From positions 17,802 to 81,801 of the forward strand of contig JAPSGR010000006.1 of NCBI GenBank assembly GCA_031177355.1: a stretch of DNA of 64,000 nt, written 5' to 3'. Origin of the DNA: Candidatus Nitrosocosmicus sp. (GTDB lineage: Archaea; Thermoproteota; Nitrososphaeria; Nitrososphaerales; Nitrososphaeraceae). The notes below the pieces were generated by a model, which saw nothing but the letters and a program-made list of their open reading frames with translations, searched no databases and had not been told where the DNA came from. How positions within the stretch are numbered: the first letter of the stretch is position 1; the number at the start of each line of letters is the position of its first letter. Made by a program: the position numbers and the translations under genes. Positions 18,074-26,288 of this stretch are shown here, one piece after another.

Positions 18074-18900
18074 GTTCTTTCAGAGTAGGTTTTCAAGGGG
18101 AATCTGGGTCATACAGTGAAACCTCTGCTAGTACTAAATTTCCTGATCCAAATTGTTCATTTGTTCCTTTTAAATCATTTCGTGAATTATTTGATGCTGT
18201 TGAAAATTCTACAGTCGATTTAGCTGTTGTACCGGTTGAAAATTCTACGGAAGGTAGTGTAAATGAAACTTATGACCTATTAGTAGAAAAACCTCTGTTC
18301 GTTATTGGAGAAATTTATCAAAAAATACACCATTGTTTAATTATTAATAAGAATTCAAGTCCTGAGAATATATCAGTTGTTTATTCTCATCCACAAGCTC
18401 TGGCTCAATGTAGAAGATATATTCAGTCAAGATCCTTAGAATCTATTCCTATGTATGATACTGCAGGTTCAGTTAAATTTATTAAAGAAACTATGAAGGT
18501 TAACGCGGCTGCAATAGCTAGTAAACGTGCAGCCCTAATATATGATATGAGTATTATGGAAGAGAATATAGAGGACAATTGTAATAATTTTACTAGATTT
18601 TTCATCGTCTCTAAAAGGTATGAAAATGGACCTAATCATGACAAGATATCTATTATATTTTCCATATCTCATACTCCTGGGTCATTGTATTCAATACTCA
18701 AAGAATTTGCCCTGAGAAAAATAAATCTAACTAAAATTGAATCTAGACCCACTAAAAATATCCCTTGGGAATATTACTTTTTTGTGGATCTAGAGGGCAA
18801 TACTAATGAAAAAAGGATTTCTGATTCACTATCTTCTATAGGGAACATTGTCAAATCCTTCAAGTTACTAGGATCGTACAAAAAGGCAGAAATAAATTAG
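18070..18900 (+). CDS. pheA: prephenate dehydratase
   Basis: The 276-aa protein has the dehydratase domain (VGFQGESGSYSETSA at the start, VPVENSTEGSVNETYDLL, then NFTRFFIV containing the Thr-Arg-Phe catalytic block) and a C-terminal ACT domain with the ESRPTKNIPWEYYFFVD phenylalanine-binding signature. It makes phenylpyruvate for Phe synthesis with Phe feedback. Monofunctional, without chorismate mutase. Coupled to csl4 by a 4-base overlap. Confidence 0.93.
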   Translation: MSSFRVGFQGESGSYSETSASTKFPDPNCSFVPFKSFRELFDAVENSTVDLAVVPVENSTEGSVNETYDLLVEKPLFVIGEIYQKIHHCLIINKNSSPENISVVYSHPQALAQCRRYIQSRSLESIPMYDTAGSVKFIKETMKVNAAAIASKRAALIYDMSIMEENIEDNCNNFTRFFIVSKRYENGPNHDKISIIFSISHTPGSLYSILKEFALRKINLTKIESRPTKNIPWEYYFFVDLEGNTNEKRISDSLSSIGNIVKSFKLLGSYKKAEIN

Positions 18901-19368
18901 TCATGATTGCATTCTGGTTCTAATTCCTAGACCTAGAACTACAATTCCCGTTATAATTAGCATCATTTGACCGCTGAAAGCGATCGGACTCGCCTTTGAA
19001 AAGGCTCCTAAGTCCAACTCCGCTATTTCATTTCCATTGTTGACAACTTGAATCTTGTATTTGCCATTGACCTCTGATGTAATAGTTTCGTTAAAAAATC
19101 CCTCCACATTGGTCTTGTTTAGTATCAAATTATTATTCGGATCTTCTACCAAGATAGTTGATCTAGATCCATTCATATAGATATTTGCAATGTTGCCCGT
19201 ATTCATATCGGGTGTAAAAATTTCTGACTGGTTTGGATTAATCTTTTGAGTTATCTCAACGAATCTCGGAATGTTGGAATCAATAATAGAAGCAACTCCA
19301 ATTCCAATGAAAGCAAAACCTGCAATAAAGAATATTAAAAGAGATAGCCTTCTTGAGATAGTAACCAT
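18901..19368 (-). CDS. membrane protein with extracytoplasmic domain
   Basis: The 155-aa protein has an N-terminal membrane segment (about 7-29), a 90-residue exterior domain with beta-strand pattern, and a second membrane segment (about 127-147) followed by a short basic tail. I know this two-helix layout from thaumarchaeal hypothetical proteins but no function is assigned. Its stop codon abuts the pheA stop, so the two genes are convergent with no spacer. Confidence 0.7.
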   Translation of the reverse strand: MVTISRRLSLLIFFIAGFAFIGIGVASIIDSNIPRFVEITQKINPNQSEIFTPDMNTGNIANIYMNGSRSTILVEDPNNNLILNKTNVEGFFNETITSEVNGKYKIQVVNNGNEIAELDLGAFSKASPIAFSGQMMLIITGIVVLGLGIRTRMQS

Positions 19369-19446
19369 AAATTGGCTTATCTATTCAATTGATTTAATAT
19401 AATCTTTACAATAATATTAAATAATTTATTGAATATAAGGGTTAAA

Positions 19447-20448
19447 TTATAACCAGTGTTGAATTTTAAAGAATTCCTCAACAGGCTCTTTCTTCAATAA
19501 CTTAATTAATGCTATTGCTTGTGGTACAGAAAGTACTGGTTTGGAAAAAAAATTGTCAGTCCCCAGTCTCGGGCATGCTACCTGCACGAATGCATCAATT
19601 CCTCTAAAATTTTCTAATTTCTCATTAGAAATCTCGGACAAGGCAAGTAATTGAATATTCATCCCCAATTTATTTAATTCTTTCTTAAATTCTAAAGCTT
19701 TGATTTTTGCAAATTGTCCTTCTTTTAGACCAATTATTATTCCAATGGTTCTTGCATCAAGTGCTTTGTATATAGCCAAGATTGCTCTTTTTTTAATAAC
19801 TTCTGCTTCTTCATTTATCTGTGTAAATTCTTCAAAATAAGGATCAAGCATAAATGTAGGTTTTTCAGTAGAAAGAGCGATACCTATTGAATGAAATCTA
19901 CTTTGACCAAGAAATATAAATGCCTCAATGTTATCTTTGATTTTATGCACAGGATGAAACTCACAACCAAATACCTGTGCATCATTTAATTGTCCTCTAC
20001 CCTTTCCTAATTCTACTTTATATCCGTTCTCCTCAAAAATTCTCTTTACGACGTTAATTTGATGTAGGTGTTGACTATCTGTAACCAAAGATATCGTCTT
20101 GTATCGTCCTTTTAATTCACTGGCGCATTTTGTTGCAATGGTGTCAAAGCATATTGTGTCAAAAGCATTTATCATGAACACCTTCTCACCAAAATTTTCT
20201 AAACTTATTGTATGTCCTATATTGAATAGTATATCAGCTCCCAACAAATCTGCGGCCTGAGTATTTAAATCACAAGATCCCCAACTCCTTTCCCCTATGA
20301 TATAGGACGTTATATTAAATTCCCTTTCAATATTCTCGGAAACTTTTTGAATTTTTGGTAACAATGGTTCCGGACCATTTAGAGCTACCGAAAGAGGTCG
20401 TTTTGATCTAATAATATCAAAAATACTATTTTCATCTATCTGAATCAT
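19447..20448 (-). CDS. dph2: diphthamide synthase Dph2
   Basis: The 333-aa protein has the three cysteines of archaeal Dph2 in order: SWGSCDLN (domain 1), QVFGCEFHP (domain 2) and QVACPRLGTDN (domain 3). These bind the [4Fe-4S] cluster that makes a non-canonical radical from SAM, moving the 3-amino-3-carboxypropyl group to a His of elongation factor 2. Archaeal enzymes work as homodimers. Its start region is tandemly duplicated (see the repeat at 20434). Confidence 0.93.
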   Translation of the reverse strand: MIQIDENSIFDIIRSKRPLSVALNGPEPLLPKIQKVSENIEREFNITSYIIGERSWGSCDLNTQAADLLGADILFNIGHTISLENFGEKVFMINAFDTICFDTIATKCASELKGRYKTISLVTDSQHLHQINVVKRIFEENGYKVELGKGRGQLNDAQVFGCEFHPVHKIKDNIEAFIFLGQSRFHSIGIALSTEKPTFMLDPYFEEFTQINEEAEVIKKRAILAIYKALDARTIGIIIGLKEGQFAKIKALEFKKELNKLGMNIQLLALSEISNEKLENFRGIDAFVQVACPRLGTDNFFSKPVLSVPQAIALIKLLKKEPVEEFFKIQHWL

Positions 20449-20475
20449 ATTAAGTATCTATCTGAATCATATTAA
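20434..20475. repeat. 20-bp tandem duplication across the dph2 start
   Basis: A 20-bp block (ATCTATCTGAATCATATTAA) occurs twice with a 22-bp period, covering the dph2 start codon. On the minus strand the upstream copy gives a decoy ATG that opens a six-codon frame ending in TAA three bases before the real ATG. It could simply be a recent slippage product, or it may affect translation initiation. Confidence 0.75.
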
Positions 20476-21072
20476 TTTTATTTCATTAATATTTTTATGT
20501 ATCGTCATAAGAAACAAATGTGTATCTTTTGTCCCTATTTATTAGAGTTAACCATTCCCATTTGAACATTCTATAATCACAATTACTTATTTCTCTATTA
20601 TTATATGATAATATTTTGAATTATTACATGATGGATGATCATATCCTTATCCTTATCCATTGAAACTCAATCCGTTTTTAGATTTCTATTGCAATCCTTT
20701 GTATTTGGAGTGACCATGATTACTATAACAATTGAAAACATGTTACTATGTTTAAGTATTACATAGTTATTGGCACTTGAGAGTCTATTCTTTAATCGGT
20801 TGATAAATTAGACAAGGATTGAAGATGAATATCGATAGAAATGATCTGACCCGTATAAATTATTATATTTAAAAGCAATTTAAATTATAATATTCTCTTT
20901 TGACAATCTGTAGAGCCAAAATATAGTCATACTATTACCTCGGAATATGAATATAATCAATAGTAAGATTATAGTTGTTATATTATTGATTAATTAATTT
21001 AGCCAAACTTCAAAGCACCACAACTTTTTTAAGAAATTTATTGGAGGGGAATTGTAAATCCGCGGAATTTAT
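20476..21072. other. 597-bp intergenic region without detected gene
   Basis: Very A/T-rich sequence between dph2 and the next minus-strand regulator. No ORF of credible composition, no tRNA and no strong hairpin stood out on either strand. It is larger than any other gap in the first 20 kb, so an unrecognised small RNA or lost gene is possible. Confidence 0.4.
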
Positions 21073-21450
21073 TTATTGACTTTCTAATAGCTTGTTATTT
21101 AGCAATACAGTACCCTCATTGCCCTTTTCTATAGCTTCATCAACAAATATGTTGACAGTTTCTATCGAATACAGACTTAAAATCTCTACTAATTTAAAGT
21201 TCTTGTTTAATTCATAATTCTTAATTCTTCCTTTAAATTTATTTTCCTTTACGATCTTGTTCTTAACCAACTGAGGCATAATTCTTTGCACAGATCTTAG
21301 TGGTGTATCACTCAAATTACTTAATTCCTTGGAAGTGAATTTAAATTGTTGGTTAATTATTAGAAAGTCAATAATTCTGGCAATATTGTTTCTAAAAATT
21401 CTTTCAAGTGGTCTATTTTTTAGGAAATCTGCATTAATATCCTCTTCCAT
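21073..21450 (-). CDS. winged-helix transcriptional regulator
   Basis: The 125-aa protein is mostly a wHTH domain: FRNNIARIIDFLIINQQFKF, then ELSNLSDTPLRSVQRIMPQL as recognition helix and a basic wing (KFKGRIKNYEL). The helical tail may dimerise. ArsR/MarR-like architecture without metal-binding cysteines. The acetyltransferase gene is immediately upstream on the same strand (48 bp), so they may form an operon. Confidence 0.75.
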   Translation of the reverse strand: MEEDINADFLKNRPLERIFRNNIARIIDFLIINQQFKFTSKELSNLSDTPLRSVQRIMPQLVKNKIVKENKFKGRIKNYELNKNFKLVEILSLYSIETVNIFVDEAIEKGNEGTVLLNNKLLESQ

Positions 21451-21498
21451 ATTTCTATATAATTATTATTCTATAAATATATTGCGCCAAATTTGGCG

Positions 21499-21942
21499 TT
21501 ATAAATCTAATCTCATCATTACTGCTTTTTTCGAGAAGCCTATTTTTTCATAAAATTTAACTACTTTCTCATCACAATCAAGGATGATTTTGTAACATCC
21601 ATATTCATTTGAGATTTCTATCAACTTATGAATTAGTTCTTTTCCTACTCCTATTCCTTCAAATCCTTTCCTCGTTGCTACATCTTCAATATGTCCGACT
21701 CTACCTCCGTTATGAATAAATTTTTGTTCAATTAATAAGGTAGCTGTACCTATTATTTTATGACTCTTTAAATCCTCTGCAACAACTATTATATAATTTT
21801 CATTACCCATTATTTTGTTTATTACCTCTCTCTTTGACTCATCATTTGTATAAATATCACCTACTACAGTTAAATTAGAAAGAGTTTCAAAGAACCCATT
21901 TTCAAAATCACTTTCGTTTATTTTTCTTATTATAACTGCCAT
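21499..21942 (-). CDS. GNAT acetyltransferase resembling eukaryotic GNA1
   Basis: The 147-aa GNAT protein has an unusually clear match to glucosamine-6-phosphate N-acetyltransferase (GNA1): VGHIEDVATRKGFEGIGVGK as the acetyl-CoA motif, then GCYKIILDCDEKVVKFYEKIGF. GNA1 acetylates GlcN-6-P on the way to UDP-GlcNAc. Archaea usually use other enzymes for this step, and glmM is 10 kb away in this window, so a place in amino-sugar synthesis is plausible. Substrate is inferred from motif similarity. Confidence 0.82.
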   Translation of the reverse strand: MAVIIRKINESDFENGFFETLSNLTVVGDIYTNDESKREVINKIMGNENYIIVVAEDLKSHKIIGTATLLIEQKFIHNGGRVGHIEDVATRKGFEGIGVGKELIHKLIEISNEYGCYKIILDCDEKVVKFYEKIGFSKKAVMMRLDL

Positions 21943-22346
21943 TGATATAGATTAATTCTGTATTATACAAATTATTCTTTATCTTTATCCATTTATCTAC
22001 AAATATTGGATATTTGACTTGCCTCTAATCTAAACAAACAAGCCGTGCAAAAAGATAAATCCTGATGAAAAAACACTAAAACGTCGAATCATTAGAAGAT
22101 ACTCTGCTAATTAATAATTATTTAAATCTTATGAAGTATGTTCTCTGATGTTTATTTACATCTCTGTCGAATTTTGTTTTCAATTTATCATATCGGTAAC
22201 TGTTTTGCAAACACAATTTATTTACTATTAGAATTAGACTGTAGAATGTCTTTACCTCATTCACTCGTATAAAGAAATTACATATTCTTTAGAAATGCTA
22301 ATTAATATATTTCCTTTACTTAATTATTAGTGTAAAAATAGTATCC
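21943..22346. other. 404-bp intergenic region without detected gene
   Basis: A/T-rich divergent gap between the acetyltransferase and the response regulator. I found no ORF or RNA gene. It should contain the promoters of both. Confidence 0.45.
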
Positions 22347-22766
22347 ATGACATCCGAAGTTGAAATTAACAATCCATACAAGAATAAGATGGCTAGAATA
22401 ATGGTAGTAGATGACGAAAAAGATATTCTTAGGATTATTAAGAGGGACCTAGAAATTACAAATGAATTTCAAGTTGAAGTGTTTTCGAGTGGACATGATG
22501 CGTTGAATTCTTTCAAGAATCATGAATTAGGATATTATGATGTTATTATTACTGATATTCGCATGCCTCGAATGAATGGTTTCGAACTTTATAGACATAT
22601 TAAAGAAATGCGTCCTGACACCAAAATTGCATTTATAACTGCATTTGAAATAAATAGAGATGAATTTACAAAAGTACTTCCTTCTATTGATGTTAAAGAT
22701 TTTATAATTAAGCCAATTGATATGAATGATTTAATCTTCAAAATCAAATCTATGTTGGCAACTTAA
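22347..22766 (+). CDS. response regulator (receiver only)
   Basis: The 139-aa protein is a complete CheY-like receiver: VVDDEKD acidic pair, phosphoacceptor in VIITDIRMPRMNG, Thr in FITAFE and Lys in IIKPID. A 15-residue N-terminal extension precedes the domain. With no output domain it must act by protein contact. It lies 38 bp before the membrane sensor kinase, its probable partner. Confidence 0.9.
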   Translation: MTSEVEINNPYKNKMARIMVVDDEKDILRIIKRDLEITNEFQVEVFSSGHDALNSFKNHELGYYDVIITDIRMPRMNGFELYRHIKEMRPDTKIAFITAFEINRDEFTKVLPSIDVKDFIIKPIDMNDLIFKIKSMLAT

Positions 22767-22804
22767 GAGAAGATTTTGTATCAATTGTATAAATTAAATT
22801 GTAA

Positions 22805-24619
22805 ATGCTAAGCATAGTACTATCTAGAAATAATATCTTCTTATTGATTCTTGTAATCAGTGTAGGTATTTCATTATCTATCCTCTCTTATCATTATTCT
22901 GGTCTAACAGCTGACCAAATTGGTGAAATTGCTTCTAATGATATTAGGTCAAATGCCATAATCGAAACTGATGGACTTTCTAAGACTTTGTTACATATCA
23001 TTGATCCTGTTTCTACCAATCTGGAAATCTTATCTAAAATCGTCAATTATAGTAATATAGGAGGAACTAAGATAATTATGGATGCAGTTCAGAATTCAAC
23101 AAGATCATTGACTGAAGGATACTATTGGATAAATGAAAACGGCCGCATCGTTTCCATAAGTAATGTTAACTCTAGTATTATTGATTCATACAGTGGTATT
23201 GATTTAAGTAACAGGGAGTATTTTGTCATTCCTAAAGAAACTCATGCTAGTTACTATAGTAGTGCTATAGAATCAATAGATAAGATCCCTCGACTCTATA
23301 TATCATTTCCAGTGTTGGAAAGATCAAATGGAGATGTATTTAAGGGTGTAATTGTGGCCTCTATAAAAATACATGAACTAGGACGGTTCCTACAAAGTGA
23401 ATTGGCTCCACAAGTTGCTGGGAATGTCGGATTGATGGATAAAAATGGTATTATAATTTATGGAAGTAATCCTTCTCTAATAGGTAAATATTACTTGGGG
23501 GAAGAATTTCAGTCTCTTGTACCAGAAGAAATTAGAGGACCTTATAATTCTCTCTTAGCAAGATCGCTTCAAGGTTCTGCCGGAGCTGAAGATTTAATAC
23601 TGTTTGGAGGAAATAAAACTACTCTTACATATCAACCTGTTTTTATAGGTGGAAAGTATTTGTGGACTCTATTTGTTAGTTCTCCTCACCAATTGGCAGC
23701 CGAGGTTGGCATATTAATCAATAACCAAAAAAACTTTAGTACATTAATGATATTGATAATTGGAGCTGTAGCCCTTGGTATCGCATTTTTGATTCTTTCT
23801 TGGAATAAAAGATTAGAATCAGCCGTAAGCGCTAGAACTATCGAACTAAAGGATGCAAATAATTCCTTAGTTAAATATAACAAGTTGCTGGAATCAGCCA
23901 ATGAAAAATTAAGTATTCACGATAAGATGCAAAAAGAATTTATCAATATTGCCGCTCATGAGTTGCGAACTCCCATAATGCCAATTCTTGGAGACGCTAT
24001 ATATCTTGAAAAACAATTTGAGGAAGGTAAGAAAGAAGTTAAAGTTGATAGAGAACAAGTCAGCTCCATAATACGGAATGCTAAACGTCTAAGAAGACTA
24101 GCATCCGATATCTTAGATATTACTAAAATTGAAAGCCAGTCACTAAAGCTTAACAAAGAGCGATTTAATCTTAATGACATAATATTGTCAACAATAAGTG
24201 ATATAAAGGCCCAGTTATTGAGTAGTAATCCTGAACAGCTTGAAAATCTAATCATTGGTTACGAACCTAAAGATGTTTTCGTCTTTGCTGATAAGAATAG
24301 AATTACCCAGGTTATTTTTAACCTCCTTAGTAACTCTATTAAATTCACTGAAAAAGGCTCTATTGATATCATGGTAAAAATTGAGAATGACTCTACTGGC
24401 ACTAACTATGTGGTCGTGAGCATCAGCGATACTGGCCAGGGTATAGATAAGGATATTCTTCCTAGACTTTTTACGAAATTTGCTTCTAAGTCATTTGAGG
24501 GGACAGGATTGGGGTTGTTTATATCCAAAAGCATTATTCACTCTCATGGGGGAAAAATTTGGGCAGTTAATAACCTTGATTTGGGTGCTACCTTTTACTT
24601 TAAAATACCGCAACAATAA
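22805..24619 (+). CDS. membrane sensor histidine kinase with Cache-type exterior domain
   Basis: The 604-aa protein has membrane segment 1 (about 9-28), a roughly 270-residue exterior double-Cache-like sensor, membrane segment 2 (about 313-333), a short coiled coil, HisKA with His385 in AAHELRTPIMP, and HATPase_c with NLLSNSIKF, DTGQGI and GTGLGLFISKSI. Cache domains bind small extracellular ligands such as amino or carboxylic acids; the ligand here is unknown. No receiver is fused; the preceding gene supplies one. Confidence 0.9.
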   Translation: MLSIVLSRNNIFLLILVISVGISLSILSYHYSGLTADQIGEIASNDIRSNAIIETDGLSKTLLHIIDPVSTNLEILSKIVNYSNIGGTKIIMDAVQNSTRSLTEGYYWINENGRIVSISNVNSSIIDSYSGIDLSNREYFVIPKETHASYYSSAIESIDKIPRLYISFPVLERSNGDVFKGVIVASIKIHELGRFLQSELAPQVAGNVGLMDKNGIIIYGSNPSLIGKYYLGEEFQSLVPEEIRGPYNSLLARSLQGSAGAEDLILFGGNKTTLTYQPVFIGGKYLWTLFVSSPHQLAAEVGILINNQKNFSTLMILIIGAVALGIAFLILSWNKRLESAVSARTIELKDANNSLVKYNKLLESANEKLSIHDKMQKEFINIAAHELRTPIMPILGDAIYLEKQFEEGKKEVKVDREQVSSIIRNAKRLRRLASDILDITKIESQSLKLNKERFNLNDIILSTISDIKAQLLSSNPEQLENLIIGYEPKDVFVFADKNRITQVIFNLLSNSIKFTEKGSIDIMVKIENDSTGTNYVVVSISDTGQGIDKDILPRLFTKFASKSFEGTGLGLFISKSIIHSHGGKIWAVNNLDLGATFYFKIPQQ

Positions 24620-24746
24620 CCAATTTATCTAATTTTAAACAATAACCTGCTTTAGATCTTTATTTAAATTATAATCAAATAACCGAAGCGATAAACAAAC
24701 TATTGATTTATGTACATTTTCGTTATTTAATTTTGTTAGTGTTTAC

Positions 24747-24965
24747 TTACTGGTTGTTCTCTTTTTCATGCCTTGCTTTTTCCAATCGTCTATTCCACGC
24801 CTTACTTGCGATAAATAACAAAACAATTGTTATCAAAAGTGAAATCTCAAGGATTATGATACTAGTAACTGTGAGTGTGTCAAATATTTGAATTATTACA
24901 ATACCCATTATGTTGCCAGTAATCAAAGCAATAAAAAAAATTTTCACTACCTCTTTCTTTGTCAT
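24747..24965 (-). CDS. small two-helix membrane protein
   Basis: A 72-aa product with a short basic N-terminus (MTKKEVVK), two hydrophobic segments (about 8-27 and 33-53) and a strongly charged C-terminus (KAWNRRLEKARHEKENNQ). This layout is characteristic of a real small membrane protein, in contrast to the overlapping plus-strand ORFs which lack it. No family recognised. Confidence 0.55.
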   Translation of the reverse strand: MTKKEVVKIFFIALITGNIMGIVIIQIFDTLTVTSIIILEISLLITIVLLFIASKAWNRRLEKARHEKENNQ

Positions 24966-25105
24966 TATGTGATAACCTTTTCGTATGATAAAATTAAATA
25001 TATCTTTATTGAATTGATATATTATATTCCAAAACAGGCTTTACTATTTATGCAAATAGAGCATTGCATTATATATTGCAGAATAACATCTAGATTAAAG
25101 TCATC

Positions 25106-25290
25106 TTAGGGATGATTGTTAAAAACTATCAAATCTGATATTATCAAGTCAAATCCTCCTGTACCAATGTCTCCACCCTGCATATGTAAATTCTTAGTTG
25201 TTCATGTATCTGAATTGGCCTCGGCATCTAATTCTGAACCGTAGCAGTTGATTCCGCTGTCATTGAGTCTACAGAAAGCTTCAATAAAAC
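25106..25290 (-). pseudogene. possible remnant of a small secreted protein gene
   Basis: On the minus strand one frame reads EAFCRLNDSGINCYGSELD, meets TGA, and then continues in the same frame into MQGGDIGTGGFDLIIS before a TAA. The composition on both sides of the TGA is protein-like, as if a single gene had acquired a nonsense mutation and lost its start. It lies in an otherwise gene-free gap of about 400 bp (24966-25374). Weak evidence. Confidence 0.25.
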
Positions 25291-25374
25291 TATGTTGATT
25301 TTATATTTATTGTTAATCCAATAACAACTTCCAAACTGCATACTATTTATCTAATTAGTACCTAGTCATCGTTA

Positions 25375-25917
25375 ATGGTATCTGATAAAACTATAGCCTT
25401 AGATCTTGATTCAGTTTTAGCCGACGTAATGCAAATTTGGTTGGAAGAATATAATACCATTTTCCACACTACTTTTAAAAAAGAGGATATATCTGATTGG
25501 CATATTTATAATATATTACCTATAAGTAAGGAAGAAATTTCCAATTTATTTATAACGGTTTGGAAAAACCGATGGCAAGATATTCCTCCTACTAGTAATG
25601 ATATTGCTGATGTGACAGACCAATTATTAGATCGAGGATTTAGAATTTCCATTATCACAAAAAGGGAACGGGTTACCATGCCATTTGTATCCTATTGGCT
25701 TGATCTTTACGAAATATCCTTCAGTGATATCGTCTTTATATTCGATGATGCATCAAAAAATCATTATCCGTTCTTTCTTTTAGTGGATGATTCTCCAATC
25801 AATGTGAAGGAGATTCTATCTCCTAAAAAAATAGTCGTTTTTGATCAACCCTGGAATAGATTGTTAACATCCTATACGAGGATCAAGAAATTGAATCAGT
25901 TAATTAATTTATTGTAA
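25375..25917 (+). CDS. HAD-superfamily 5'(3')-nucleotidase (NT5C-like)
   Basis: The 180-aa protein has HAD motif I in IALDLDSVLAD (second Asp present), motif II in IITKRE and motif III/IV in LLVDDSPIN. It matches the NT5C-like deoxynucleotidase group in length and cap arrangement, which removes phosphate from nucleotides. The substrate cannot be fixed from sequence. Convergent with the next minus-strand gene, one base apart. Confidence 0.75.
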   Translation: MVSDKTIALDLDSVLADVMQIWLEEYNTIFHTTFKKEDISDWHIYNILPISKEEISNLFITVWKNRWQDIPPTSNDIADVTDQLLDRGFRISIITKRERVTMPFVSYWLDLYEISFSDIVFIFDDASKNHYPFFLLVDDSPINVKEILSPKKIVVFDQPWNRLLTSYTRIKKLNQLINLL

Positions 25918-25918
25918 T

Positions 25919-26239
25919 TCATATGATTGTCTCTTTATCTGTCTTTCTATCTAACTCAATAAACATTCTATTTATTGTTGAAGTTAGCCCATTATAATTA
26001 CTCAGAAAATCACAAATTTCATCAAAAACATCCTTATTGGATGTTGGTTTCTCTAAATAATCTAACTCTATTTCCTCTTTTTCTGTTTTCATATATATTG
26101 TTAATAGATACTCTTTTGGTCTAGTTTTTTCCTCCTTTTTGTACTGCCTAATTTCGATTTTCCTTACCATTCTTCCTTCAATAATATATTTATGATCTAA
26201 AATTACCTTAGTTTTAATTAAGTTTGACGATGATTTCAT
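25919..26239 (-). CDS. conserved hypothetical small protein
   Basis: The 106-aa protein is strongly charged with alternating strand-like segments (KTKVILDHKYIIEGRMVRKI, then YLLTIYMKTEKEEIELDYL) and a helical tail. No cysteine, signal peptide or known motif. It follows the PurF-like gene on the same strand by 50 bp and may be co-transcribed with it. Confidence 0.6.
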   Translation of the reverse strand: MKSSSNLIKTKVILDHKYIIEGRMVRKIEIRQYKKEEKTRPKEYLLTIYMKTEKEEIELDYLEKPTSNKDVFDEICDFLSNYNGLTSTINRMFIELDRKTDKETII

Positions 26240-26288
26240 ATTCTGTATATAAGTAAAAGTTCTCTAAGAGAACTATATATCGTTTTTA

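Noticed and set aside
24703-25109. Plus-strand ORFs opposite the small membrane protein
   Set aside because: They are antisense to a frame with two clean membrane helices and charged termini, and have no own features.
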